Positions 35,186 through 44,117 of a stretch of 64,000 nucleotides of DNA are shown piece after piece. Source of the DNA: Chryseosolibacter sp044507775 (GTDB lineage Bacteria; Bacteroidota; Bacteroidia; Cytophagales; Cyclobacteriaceae). Below the pieces are notes generated by a model. That model searched no databases and had not been told where the DNA came from. It was given only the letters and a program-made list of their open reading frames with translations. The stretch covers positions 1-64,000 of the forward strand of contig JBIQIY010000007.1 in assembly GCA_044507775.1 (NCBI GenBank). Direction: 5' to 3'. How positions within the stretch are numbered: position 1 is the stretch's first letter; each line of letters opens with the position of its first letter. The translations under genes and the position numbers were made by a program.

Positions 35186-36553
35186 ATGATCGCATTTAGA
35201 ATTCTTGGATTCCTGATTCTTGTCTCCCTCACGGCGAGCGCGCAGCTTCGCGTTTCCAACAATAACCGCTACCTGCAGACCGCCGACGGCAAGCCTTTTT
35301 TCTGGCTTGGCGACACCGCCTGGGAATTGTTTCACCGCCTGACACGCGAGGAAGCGGAATCGTATCTCAGGAACCGGGCTGAAAAGGGATTCACTGTTAT
35401 CCAGGCCGTTGTACTCGCGGAACTGGACGGCCTGCGCGAACCGAATGCATACGGCGAATTACCGCTCGAAAACGACGACCCGACAAAGCCGCGCGAAGCT
35501 TATTTTCAGCATGTGGATTTTATCATTCGCAAAGCGGGCCAGCTTGGATTGCACATCGGCTTGCTTCCCACCTGGGGCGACAAGGTTTTCAAGAGTACCT
35601 GGGGAAAAGGCCCCGAGATATTCAACGTCGAAAACGCCAGGATCTACGGCCGATGGATCGGCAACCGGTACAAGAACGAAAAAAATGTTATCTGGATTCT
35701 CGGAGGCGATCGCAGACCGCGCAATGACAACGATGTGGCTATCTGGAATTCCATGGCCGAAGGCATAGCAGAAGGCGCGGGCGGTCACGATAAGGCACTA
35801 ATGACGTTTCATCCACAACCAAATGGAGTCGAAGAAGGCGGATCGGCGAAGTGGTTCCACCACTCCCGCTGGCTGGACTTCAATATGTTCCAGACGGGCC
35901 ACTGCCGCGAGAATAATGTATGGGACCGAATTCAGTACGCCTACAATCTGACACCCATTAAACCTGTTATCGACGGAGAACCGCTCTATGAAGATCATCC
36001 CGTCTGTTTCAATGCACGCGACCTCGGGACATCCAGCGCCTATGATGTGAGGAAACTTGCCTGGCTTGATGTCTTTGCCGGCGCGTTCGGGCATACCTAC
36101 GGATGCCATGACATATGGCAAATGTATGCGCCCCACCGGGAGCCGGTCAACGGACCGCATTTTCCGTGGTATGTAGCCGTAGATCTTCCCGGGGCGGGTC
36201 AGCTCAAATACCTCCGGCAATTGATTGAAGCACGTCCGTTCTTCGAGCGGGTGCCCGATCAAAGCGCCATAACGGACGCGCGCAACGCGAATGATCGAAT
36301 ACAGGCGACGCGCGGGAACGACTACATCCTCGTTTATAGCTCCCAGGGGAAAAAGTTTACGGTGAATACGGAAAAGATTTCAGGGCGCGAACTCGTCGCT
36401 CACTGGTACAATCCACGGAACGGCGAGCTGAAAGACGCGGGCAGACATAAAAAATCCGCACAGCTGGAATTTGCACCTCCGACATCCGGTTACGGCCAGG
36501 ACTGGGTGCTGATCCTGGATGATGCGGCAAAGAATTATCCCCTGCCCGGGTAA
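35186..36553 (+). CDS. Secreted glycoside hydrolase, GH140-like (DUF4038)
   Basis: 455 residues from the ATG at 35186, which begins a clear signal peptide (MIAFRILGFLILVSLTASAQ); an ATG at 35141 would put 15 polar residues before it. The DUF4038 barrel has FWLGDTAWE, ILGGDRRPR and IDGEPLYE, matching the acidic catalytic region of GH140 apiosidases. The C-terminal about 90 residues form a beta-rich domain. Apiose release from rhamnogalacturonan II is known in the family; activity here is inference. Confidence 0.87.
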   Translation: MIAFRILGFLILVSLTASAQLRVSNNNRYLQTADGKPFFWLGDTAWELFHRLTREEAESYLRNRAEKGFTVIQAVVLAELDGLREPNAYGELPLENDDPTKPREAYFQHVDFIIRKAGQLGLHIGLLPTWGDKVFKSTWGKGPEIFNVENARIYGRWIGNRYKNEKNVIWILGGDRRPRNDNDVAIWNSMAEGIAEGAGGHDKALMTFHPQPNGVEEGGSAKWFHHSRWLDFNMFQTGHCRENNVWDRIQYAYNLTPIKPVIDGEPLYEDHPVCFNARDLGTSSAYDVRKLAWLDVFAGAFGHTYGCHDIWQMYAPHREPVNGPHFPWYVAVDLPGAGQLKYLRQLIEARPFFERVPDQSAITDARNANDRIQATRGNDYILVYSSQGKKFTVNTEKISGRELVAHWYNPRNGELKDAGRHKKSAQLEFAPPTSGYGQDWVLILDDAAKNYPLPG

Positions 36554-36590
36554 AAATGAAGAAATCATTCCCTTCCACGGAAAAACCATC

Positions 36591-37754
36591 TCATATTTTC
36601 ACAAAGATCTTCAGGCGATACAGCAGGTAGAGGAAAATCCAAACTAGTGCCAGTGCCCCGAGGTTCTCAAAAACCGGATGCCACTTTTCGGCACCGTGAG
36701 CGTAAAGGCCTTCGAACAATAGCCGCGACGTAAATCCGAAGTCGATCAGGCGATAGGCGAGATAGATCGTGAGACTGTTCATACCAATCACCATAAAGAA
36801 AAAAGTCCAGCCGCGAATCTTCCGGATGTCGATGATCCAGTAAAAAAGGGCGAAGGTCAGGAAGCCCAGCCCGCCCGTGAGCATGATGAACGAGCTTGTC
36901 CACAAGTGCTTGTTAATGGGAAAGTGCAACGACCAGACTCCGGCAATGGCGAGGCAGATGGCACCCGCGATGACCAGCCTTCCGAGTTTTTGGTATTCGG
37001 TATGCGTACCGCGGCGGAGAATATCTCCACCAAGCGATCCCATAACGGTAAGGCACAGCGCTGGAATCTGCGTCAAGAGGCCTAACTCGTCGTACGTACC
37101 CTGGAGAAGCCGCCCGGGCAGGAAAGTCCGGTCAATCCAGCCGGCCAGGTTGCCCTCGAACGATAGATCGCCGGCGCCGTACCCGGGGACGGGAATGAGA
37201 TACAACGCGCTATAATAGAATAACAACAGTCCCGCAATCCAGTAAATGCGCGTCCGGAATCCGAAGTTCAGATAGAGCACGGTCGCGATGAACCCGGCGA
37301 ATCCAATCCGGCCCAGCACACTGACCACCCGGATCTTCGAAGGCTCAAGAAACGGGATGGGCGCATTCTTGTATAGAATTCCAAGTGCAATGAGGATCAA
37401 CATCCGCTTGAATGCCTTCCGGTAAAGATCCCTTCTGTTGAGGCCAAGGCTGATGCTTTTGTTGAGGGAAAAAGGGAGCGACAAACCCGCAATAAAGAGG
37501 AAGAGCGGCATGATGAAGTCGTAGAACGCGAACCCGCTCCAGGGCGGATGCTCAAACTGCATCGCCAGTGTATCTACCCAGTTCCAGCCTGTGATTCCAT
37601 GAAGGGATGAAATGAACGCGCCGGCGCCGGCGATCATCAACATGTCAAACCCGCGAAGGGTGTCAATTGACAATAACCTGCGCGACGGTGGTTGGTCACC
37701 GGACGTAACAGCTTCCTGCGGACGCTCCTTGACGGCTTCGCCTTTCTCGCTCAT
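36591..37754 (-). CDS. NagX/HGSNAT-like membrane acyltransferase (DUF5009)
   Basis: 387 residues with about ten membrane helices. The N-terminal RLLSIDTLRGFDML signature and FIAGLSLPFSLNK are typical of the bacterial relatives of heparan-alpha-glucosaminide N-acetyltransferase. The family is thought to move acyl groups onto sugars across the membrane. It lies 77 bp after the DUF1080 gene on the same strand and converges on the GH140-like gene. Confidence 0.88.
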   Translation of the reverse strand: MSEKGEAVKERPQEAVTSGDQPPSRRLLSIDTLRGFDMLMIAGAGAFISSLHGITGWNWVDTLAMQFEHPPWSGFAFYDFIMPLFLFIAGLSLPFSLNKSISLGLNRRDLYRKAFKRMLILIALGILYKNAPIPFLEPSKIRVVSVLGRIGFAGFIATVLYLNFGFRTRIYWIAGLLLFYYSALYLIPVPGYGAGDLSFEGNLAGWIDRTFLPGRLLQGTYDELGLLTQIPALCLTVMGSLGGDILRRGTHTEYQKLGRLVIAGAICLAIAGVWSLHFPINKHLWTSSFIMLTGGLGFLTFALFYWIIDIRKIRGWTFFFMVIGMNSLTIYLAYRLIDFGFTSRLLFEGLYAHGAEKWHPVFENLGALALVWIFLYLLYRLKIFVKI

Positions 37755-37831
37755 TTATAAATTTAATATCTAAAGTCTGGAATTCCGAACGAGTACTTCA
37801 GATTCAAAAATTGCAAATCTTAAATTTTGAA

Positions 37832-38671
37832 TCACTTCCTCACCCCAAGCTGTACAAGCATCCGGTTTAGATCTTCGGGATGATCACGGTATTTGTCGAG
37901 GTTGAACAACTCGACCTTTCTGAACTCAACGGGATGACTCTCACTTTGAAGTGCGATGTAGCCTTCGTTCAGCAGCTTTCCGTCGACCTTTACAGCTGAG
38001 TCATAGTGAATCACGTTGCCGCCGCCGATCTGCGGTTTCTGGTATTTTAGAACAGTCTGCCCGTCGATGATATGCTCCATCAATGAGTCACCGAGCACCA
38101 GTACTTCCACCCGCACCCATTGATCTCCATGGTAAGTCTTTGAAGTTGATGACACGCAATGATTCGTGATGAGCTTGCCGTCCATCACCACGTTGGTACC
38201 AGGTGTGCACAGGTTGGCGGTTGTGCGCTCATCCGTTCCGTTGCCGCCGAGAAATTGTACTTCCACCGAAATCGGAAAGTCCTGATCCTTGAGCATGGTT
38301 TCGGGATCCTGGCAGTGCAACATGGCCCCGCTGTTTCGGACCGCCCAGCCCGGGCCTCCTGTGGCCTGGTCGCCGACGAAGCGGTATTCGACGCCCAGGA
38401 GGTAGTAGCCATACTTTTCCTTGTAGAAGATATGTCCGAATCGCTCGTTGAATTCGTCATAGGCCTCGTACCCCACCTTCATTCTGCCATCCTCGACGCG
38501 AAATGTGTTGCCAAAGTTTTCGCCTGTGGGATAGCCGGTGATCTTCACCTTCCAGTCGTTGAGATCCGCCCCGTTAAACAACTGAATCCATTCGTCCTGC
38601 GAACCTGTGCTCTGTGAGCTTTGACATGCCGTCAGCGCGGCGATCATGAGGATCTGTCCAATGTGTTTCAT
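37832..38671 (-). CDS. DUF1080 lipoprotein (3-keto-disaccharide hydrolase family)
   Basis: 279 residues. The lipobox LTAC places the lipidated Cys at residue 16. The DUF1080 concanavalin-like domain starts at WIQLFNGADLNDWKVK and includes GAMLHCQDPETM and the final EGYIALQSESHPVEFRKVELFNL, a strong family signature. Some DUF1080 proteins hydrolyse 3-keto-glycosides. It starts 9 bp after the FAD/Fe-S oxidoreductase stop, so the two are likely co-transcribed. Confidence 0.9.
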   Translation of the reverse strand: MKHIGQILMIAALTACQSSQSTGSQDEWIQLFNGADLNDWKVKITGYPTGENFGNTFRVEDGRMKVGYEAYDEFNERFGHIFYKEKYGYYLLGVEYRFVGDQATGGPGWAVRNSGAMLHCQDPETMLKDQDFPISVEVQFLGGNGTDERTTANLCTPGTNVVMDGKLITNHCVSSTSKTYHGDQWVRVEVLVLGDSLMEHIIDGQTVLKYQKPQIGGGNVIHYDSAVKVDGKLLNEGYIALQSESHPVEFRKVELFNLDKYRDHPEDLNRMLVQLGVRK

Positions 38672-38680
38672 TGGTGTAAG

Positions 38681-41608
38681 TTAGGGAATTTCCTTCAGCG
38701 CCGCCCACAGAATCTCTACGGGATGCATGGACTTCCTGCCTGTGCCATCCTTGATCTGATGTCGGCAGCTGGTGCCCGGCGCGGCTACAATGACATCTTC
38801 GGCCTGCTTCCTGATCGCGGGAAACAATACGAGTTCACCAATCTGCATGGACAAGTCGTAATGCTCCTTTTCATACCCAAAAGACCCGGCCATACCACAG
38901 CATCCCGAAGGAATGAGGTGAACCTGATGATTGCCCATTTGCGTCAGGATTTTTTTCGTATGTGTCAGCGTTGACAGCGCTTTCTGCTGACAATGCCCAT
39001 GCAGCTTGATGAGCCCTTGCTGGTTCTTGAACAGGTTAAGATCGATGTTTCCCTGATCGAGTTCTTTAGAAAGAAATTCTTCGACCATGAAAGTATGGTG
39101 GCCGATCTCTCTGGCGGCTTCTTTCTCCTCACCCCTCAACAGGTCGGGATACTCATCGCGGAAAGTTAAAATCGCGGAAGGCTCTACTCCGATAAGTGGC
39201 GTATCATGCGTGATCAGGTCCTTAAACCGGGCGACGTTCTTGCGCGCGAGTTTACGCGCTTCCTCCAGGAGGCCCTTCGAGAGGAAGCTTCGCCCCGATT
39301 CATCGTGGTTCGGAAACACCATCGCATAGCCCAGGCGATCCAACAGCTTCACGGTTGTAATGCCGATTTCCGCTTCGTTGTAGTTCAGCAACTCATCGAT
39401 AAATACATAGATAGTCTTGATCGGCTTTTTGACCGTAGGTTGGAACTTGCGCGAGACCCAGTGGCGCCAGCTAACCTTCGAGATATGCGGCATGCTGCGG
39501 TCGGGAGCAAATCCGACCATTTTCTTTGCCAAGGTTCCGAGTGACTTGTTGTTAAATACAAAGTTATACGCCCATGGAAGGGCGTAAGCGAGTTTCATAC
39601 TCCAGCCAAAGTGCCCGATCAGCCAGCTGCGAAAGGGAACGCCCTTTTCGCGGTAATACTGGTACTGCCATTCCTGCTTCAACTTCGCCATGTCAACATT
39701 AGAGGGGCACTCCGACTTGCACCCCTTGCAGCTGATGCAAAGGTCCATTACCTCGCCGATCTCCTCATGCGCGAAAGGATTCGCTTTATCGGAGCGGGTA
39801 ATCATCTCGCGCAGGATGTTGGCCCGCGCGCGGGTGGTGTCCTTCTCGCGCCGTGTGGCCATATAGCTGGGACACATAGTGCCACCGCTCAGCTCAGTTT
39901 TCCGGCAATCACCCGACCCGTTGCACTGTTCCGCGGCGCGCAGGAAGCCATGATTATCGGAAAAGTCGAGGATCGTATCGAACTGCCTGGTTTCCTGGTC
40001 GCGTTCAAAACGCAAATGAGTATCCATGGGAGGTGTGTCAACAATCTTCCCTGGATTGAAAATGTTTTGCGGATCCCAGACTCTCTTGAGATCGCGGATC
40101 AGGTTGTAATTGTGATCGCCGATCATCACCGGAATGAACTCGCCCCGGAGCCTGCCATCACCGTGCTCGCCGGAAAGCGATCCCTTGAACTTCTTGACAA
40201 GGGCGGCGCTGTCTTCAGCAATCGTCCGGAAAAGCTTCACGCCTTCGCTGTCTTTGAGATTGATGATCGGCCGCAGGTGCAATTCCCCGGAGCCGGCGTG
40301 CGCATAGTGCACACTGTACAGCCCCCGTTGTTTTAACACTTCGCCAAATTCCCGGATGTACGCCGGAAGATCGCGGACATCTACGGCAGTATCCTCGATA
40401 ACAGGTACGGGCTTGGCGTCTCCCGGGACGTTCGACAAAAGTCCCAGCCCCGCCTTCCTTAAGGTCCACACTTTCTTGATATCCGGACCACCCACGATCG
40501 GCCAGGAGTATCCGAGATTGTTATTCCTGAGATCCACAATTAACGCGTTTGCGTCCCTCACAACTTCTTCTTCTGTGTGACGTGTCAGCTCAGCAACCAG
40601 AATGGCCTGCGGGTCGCCCTCGATGAAGAACCGGTTTTCAATTTGTCCGATGTTTCGCTTCGTGGCTTCAAAGACATAGTGATCCATTAACTCAACCGCG
40701 GACGGCCGATGTTCTAACGCGACGAGGTTTGCACGCAAGGCCTCATCGATACTGTTACAGTGGATGCAGACCAGCCTCTTGTGCGGGGGTTCGAGTGGTG
40801 TAAGGCGCAGGCGCGCCGCGGTGACAAAGGCCAGCGTTCCTTCAGAACCCGCGATGAGGCTGCTAAAGTTAAACGGTTGCCCATCGGAACGAAAGGGCTG
40901 CATCCGCGCCAACATATCGATTGCATATCCCGTATTGCGACGGTGGATCGAATCCTTGGGAAATTCGTTTTCAATTTCGCGAATATTCGCAGGATCTGAC
41001 AGAATCCTGTGGATGTGCTTGTACAAGCTGGTCTCAAGTGTGTTGCCAGCCTTGTTAACCTTGGCCAGGAACTCCTCTGTGGAAAGCGAACCAAACGTTG
41101 CCTTGGTTCCATCGGAAAGAAACCCCGTCACTTCCAGAAGGTGTTCGCGCGTACTTCCGTACACGACAGAGTTGGATCCACAGGAGTTGTTGCCGATCAT
41201 TCCGCCGATCATCGCTCGGTTGGCCGTGGAAGTCTCGGGCGCAAAATAAAAGCCGTGTTCTTTCAGGTAGTGATTCAGGTCATCGCGAACGATTCCGGGC
41301 TGCACGTGCACCCACCCTTCCGTTGTATTCAGTTCGATGACGGCACCGAAATAACGCGATACGTCCACCACAATTCCGCCCCCTACCACCTGACCGGCAA
41401 GCGAGGTTCCCGCGGTACGGGGTATCAGTGAAGTTTTGTTCTCCGCGGCAAAGCGGATAAGTCGTTCAATATCGCCCTCAGTCTTCGGAAATACCACGGC
41501 TATGGGTATCTCACGGTAGGCAGAAGCGTCGGTAGCGTATAATTTTCGGGTAGTTTGATCGGTAAAGAGCTCCCCCTCCAGCGAGCCCTCAAGTAGTCGG
41601 AAGTTCAT
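38681..41608 (-). CDS. FAD-linked and Fe-S oxidoreductase (GlcD-GlcF fusion, YdiJ-like)
   Basis: 975 residues. N-terminal FAD_binding_4 domain (PRTAGTSLAGQ and GMIGNNSCGS), FAD oxidase C-terminal domain (SGEHGDGRLRGEF at mid-protein), then a 4Fe-4S domain (CISCKGCKSECPSNVDM) and a CCG domain (SGCCGMAGSFG). This order is that of YdiJ-type D-2-hydroxyacid dehydrogenases, which oxidise D-lactate or D-2-hydroxyglutarate and pass electrons to the membrane pool. The exact substrate is not readable. Confidence 0.92.
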   Translation of the reverse strand: MNFRLLEGSLEGELFTDQTTRKLYATDASAYREIPIAVVFPKTEGDIERLIRFAAENKTSLIPRTAGTSLAGQVVGGGIVVDVSRYFGAVIELNTTEGWVHVQPGIVRDDLNHYLKEHGFYFAPETSTANRAMIGGMIGNNSCGSNSVVYGSTREHLLEVTGFLSDGTKATFGSLSTEEFLAKVNKAGNTLETSLYKHIHRILSDPANIREIENEFPKDSIHRRNTGYAIDMLARMQPFRSDGQPFNFSSLIAGSEGTLAFVTAARLRLTPLEPPHKRLVCIHCNSIDEALRANLVALEHRPSAVELMDHYVFEATKRNIGQIENRFFIEGDPQAILVAELTRHTEEEVVRDANALIVDLRNNNLGYSWPIVGGPDIKKVWTLRKAGLGLLSNVPGDAKPVPVIEDTAVDVRDLPAYIREFGEVLKQRGLYSVHYAHAGSGELHLRPIINLKDSEGVKLFRTIAEDSAALVKKFKGSLSGEHGDGRLRGEFIPVMIGDHNYNLIRDLKRVWDPQNIFNPGKIVDTPPMDTHLRFERDQETRQFDTILDFSDNHGFLRAAEQCNGSGDCRKTELSGGTMCPSYMATRREKDTTRARANILREMITRSDKANPFAHEEIGEVMDLCISCKGCKSECPSNVDMAKLKQEWQYQYYREKGVPFRSWLIGHFGWSMKLAYALPWAYNFVFNNKSLGTLAKKMVGFAPDRSMPHISKVSWRHWVSRKFQPTVKKPIKTIYVFIDELLNYNEAEIGITTVKLLDRLGYAMVFPNHDESGRSFLSKGLLEEARKLARKNVARFKDLITHDTPLIGVEPSAILTFRDEYPDLLRGEEKEAAREIGHHTFMVEEFLSKELDQGNIDLNLFKNQQGLIKLHGHCQQKALSTLTHTKKILTQMGNHQVHLIPSGCCGMAGSFGYEKEHYDLSMQIGELVLFPAIRKQAEDVIVAAPGTSCRHQIKDGTGRKSMHPVEILWAALKEIP

Positions 41609-41644
41609 AGCGGCCCAAAATTAGGATTTTTCGGACGGATAAAA

Positions 41645-41675
41645 TAAAAAAGGCGTCACAGTTACGCGACGCCTT
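41645..41675 (-). terminator. Intrinsic terminator downstream of the PepSY-like gene
   Basis: On the minus strand AAGGCGTC, a 10-base loop, then GACGCCTT followed by a T-rich run (TTTTTATTTT). The stem is perfect over 8 bp. It stops transcription from the gene at 41758-42243 before the FAD oxidoreductase gene. Confidence 0.85.
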
Positions 41676-41757
41676 CCTATGTTCAGCCTACTATAATGTT
41701 GCCCGAACTTGTTACTACTTACTCTAACTACTAACTAACTATACTACCCAATGTGAA

Positions 41758-42243
41758 TTACTGTTGATCCGTAGTGCTGCTGTTGTCGCTTTGTTCAGGC
41801 GTTGTAGACTGATCAGGAGCAGGAGTTGTTGACTGATCCTGAGTCTCAGGAGTGGTTGACTCCGGAGTTGTTGACGGATCAGTCGGGCTATCGGAACGAT
41901 AGTTTGAATTGTCCGACTTATCTTTTCCCTTATCCAGCTCATTGCCATCCTTGTCGAACTTTACCTTTTTAGTTTCAGTTCCCTGGCGGAGCTCAACGAT
42001 ATACATTTCCTGGTTGGACTCGTCCATCTTCTTGTAGGCGTTACCTACTGTCCATCCTGAATAATCCTGTCCTTCAAGCTTCGATGTCACAGCATCTGGA
42101 AGTTGGCTAACTGAAATTTGCTGCCGATCCTGGTCCTGATCCTGCGTTTGTGTTTGACTGGAGCTTGATGACGGATCAGTCTGAGCGCTTACAAGCGTTG
42201 CCCCTCCGAACATCAGACAGACTGCTAACAATAACTTTTTCAT
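41758..42243 (-). CDS. Secreted PepSY-like protein with low-complexity ends
   Basis: 161 residues. Signal peptide (MKKLLLAVCLMFGGATLVSA), then a Ser/Gln/Asp-rich stretch at about residues 22-42, a PepSY-like core (VSQLPDAVTSKLEGQDYSGW to KKVKFDKDGNELD), and a tail of about 55 residues rich in Ser, Thr, Pro, Asp and Gln with repeated STTPE and DQSTTP. The tail looks disordered and surface-exposed. Function unknown. Confidence 0.8.
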   Translation of the reverse strand: MKKLLLAVCLMFGGATLVSAQTDPSSSSSQTQTQDQDQDRQQISVSQLPDAVTSKLEGQDYSGWTVGNAYKKMDESNQEMYIVELRQGTETKKVKFDKDGNELDKGKDKSDNSNYRSDSPTDPSTTPESTTPETQDQSTTPAPDQSTTPEQSDNSSTTDQQ

Positions 42244-42431
42244 GATTTCTTATTTTAGTTGAACATAATTTGTTTCGCAGACACTTTTGCCAATGGCATA
42301 CCAGCGAAAGCGTCAGTTATGTAACTCGTTGGCTAACAGTTTAGAGCCCACGCGGCTTAATCGGAAAGCCGCTAGTTCATGTAGTATTATTCCACACACG
42401 TGAGTCATTCAATTCACAAAAATCAACAGGC

Positions 42432-42465
42432 AAGCAGGCGTTCCGGAGGTAAGCAGGCGTTCCGG
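42432..42465. repeat. 15-bp direct repeat with 4-bp gap
   Basis: AAGCAGGCGTTCCGG occurs at 42432-42446 and again, exactly, at 42451-42465, giving a 19-bp period. Function unknown; it could be an operator-like tandem site or the start of another repeat array. Confidence 0.85.
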
Positions 42466-42490
42466 CCTTCTTAACTCGTACCCAGGAATC

Positions 42491-42559
42491 GTGAGTCGTG
42501 AGTCGTGAGACGTCAGACGTGAGTCGTGAGAGGTGAGTGGTGAGTGGTAGTGGTGAGTC
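42491..42559. repeat. Heptamer tandem array E, longest GTGAGTC array
   Basis: About ten units with a period of 7 bp (GTGAGTC, GTGAGTC, GTGAGAC, GTCAGAC, GTGAGTC, GTGAGAG, GTGAGTG, GTGAGTG, one 6-bp unit GTAGTG, GTGAGTC). It lies about 130 bp upstream of the PhoX-like gene. Confidence 0.9.
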
Positions 42560-42688
42560 AGTGTGACTCCCTCTTCATGTTTCCGGGAAGGTTTTGCGCA
42601 AAATGGCTATTGGAAGGCGAGAAAAGGTCTGCCGGTTACGGCGGTTTTCTTTATCTTGAAGAAATTCAAGACTTAACTACAACCCAGC

Positions 42689-44077
42689 ATGAGATCGAGA
42701 AGAGATTTTGTCAAAGTAAGCGCGATGGCCACTTTGGGATTTATGGGCCTCAACCGATGGGTGCAAACACCCGCCCACGCCGCATCTCCGGCCGGCGCCG
42801 GCTATGGCCCTCTTCTCAAAGACCCTGAGGGCATTCTGAATCTTCCAAAAGGATTTAGCTACAAGATCATCAGCAGAAAGGGAGACAAGATGAGCGACGG
42901 CCTGTTTCTCCCGGGAGCGCCGGATGGTATGGCAGCGTTTGCGGGAAAAAACGGCAGGGTTATCGTTGTAAGAAACCACGAAAATAGTCCGGACCGTTTT
43001 GAGAACGGTGCATTCGGTGAGAAAAATGAATTATTGAACACGATCGCTTCCAATAAATTTTACGATTACGGAAATAGCAAAGCTCCCTCCCTGGGTGGCA
43101 CGAGCACATTCGTGTACGATCCGCGAACGGGAAGGATTGAAACGCAGTACCTGAGCCTGGCCGGCACTGCGCGCAACTGCGCGGGTGGCCCGACGCCCTG
43201 GAATTCATGGCTAACCTGTGAGGAAGCAACATTCAGGATCGGCGCCTACGAGGGAAGTGCTGAAAAGGATCACGGATATGTGTTTGAAGTTCCGGCTTCG
43301 GAAAAAGTGGGACTGGCAGACCCGCATCCTATCATCGCGATGGGGCGCTTCAACCATGAGGCCGTGGCGGTCGACCCGCGTACAGGGATCGTATACCTGA
43401 CTGAAGATCGCGGCGACAGCCTTATCTACAGATTTGTTCCCAGAACACCTGGCAAGCTGCTCGACGGCGGGAAGCTACAAGCTCTCGCTATCGCCGGAGA
43501 AAAAAGCTTTGACACGCGAAACTGGGAAAGCCTCAATACTCCGAAATTTCCCGTCAGGGAACCCGCCGATGTCGTCTGGATCGATATCGAAAACGTCGAA
43601 TCTCCGGAAGATGACTTGCGGTACCAGGGAACCAACAAAGGGGCTGCTTGCTTTGCACGCGGCGAAGGGATGTGGTGGGGCAAGAACGAGGTTTACTTCG
43701 CCTGTACCAATGGCGGACATATCTCCAGCGGCCAGGTGTTCCGTTATACACCCAGCGCATCCGAAGGAAAAGCGGATGAGAAGAAATCACCCGGGAAGCT
43801 GGAACTGTTTGCGGAATCCCGGGACAAAGAAATCCTCAAGAATTGTGATAACCTTACCGTTGCGCCATGGGGAGATGTGGTCCTTTGCGAAGATGCTCCT
43901 CATCCCTTCCTGGTCGGGATTACGCCAGAGGGTGAATACTATAAACTCGGAGAAAACGTCGGATTCAAAAGTGAATTCGCCGGCGGCGTCTTCTCCCCTT
44001 CGGGCGAAACGTATTTTGTGAACATGCAAGGCGCAGGTCTCACCGTTGCCATCACCGGCCCGTGGAAAAAAGCGTAG
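42689..44077 (+). CDS. PhoX-family (DUF839) phosphatase-like protein with Tat signal
   Basis: 462 residues. The Tat signal starts at the initiator (MRSRRDFVKVSAMATLGFMG) and ends near AHAA. The DUF839 beta-propeller shows RNHENSP, GTARNCAGGPTPWNSWLTCEE, FNHEAVAVDPRTGIVYLTED and ENCDNLTV-like stretches (here KNCDNLTVAPWG), where PhoX binds calcium and iron. Members release phosphate from organic phosphates outside the cell. Phosphate regulation is not visible in the upstream region. Confidence 0.92.
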   Translation: MRSRRDFVKVSAMATLGFMGLNRWVQTPAHAASPAGAGYGPLLKDPEGILNLPKGFSYKIISRKGDKMSDGLFLPGAPDGMAAFAGKNGRVIVVRNHENSPDRFENGAFGEKNELLNTIASNKFYDYGNSKAPSLGGTSTFVYDPRTGRIETQYLSLAGTARNCAGGPTPWNSWLTCEEATFRIGAYEGSAEKDHGYVFEVPASEKVGLADPHPIIAMGRFNHEAVAVDPRTGIVYLTEDRGDSLIYRFVPRTPGKLLDGGKLQALAIAGEKSFDTRNWESLNTPKFPVREPADVVWIDIENVESPEDDLRYQGTNKGAACFARGEGMWWGKNEVYFACTNGGHISSGQVFRYTPSASEGKADEKKSPGKLELFAESRDKEILKNCDNLTVAPWGDVVLCEDAPHPFLVGITPEGEYYKLGENVGFKSEFAGGVFSPSGETYFVNMQGAGLTVAITGPWKKA

Positions 44078-44117
44078 TTAATTAAACGGTAACGCTGGCC
44101 AGCAAGCAGTCGCTCGA

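Larger units (their letters stand above)
42244..42688. other. Divergent intergenic region with repeats
   Basis: 445 bp between the divergent PepSY-like and PhoX genes. It holds a 15-bp direct repeat at 42432-42465 and a ten-unit heptamer array at 42491-42559, listed separately. No ORF or exact TAnnTTTG promoter was found in either direction. Confidence 0.7.

Noticed and set aside
39611..40336. 241-residue plus-strand frame inside the FAD/Fe-S oxidoreductase
   Set aside because: Antisense to conserved FAD and Fe-S domains; no own motifs or upstream signals.
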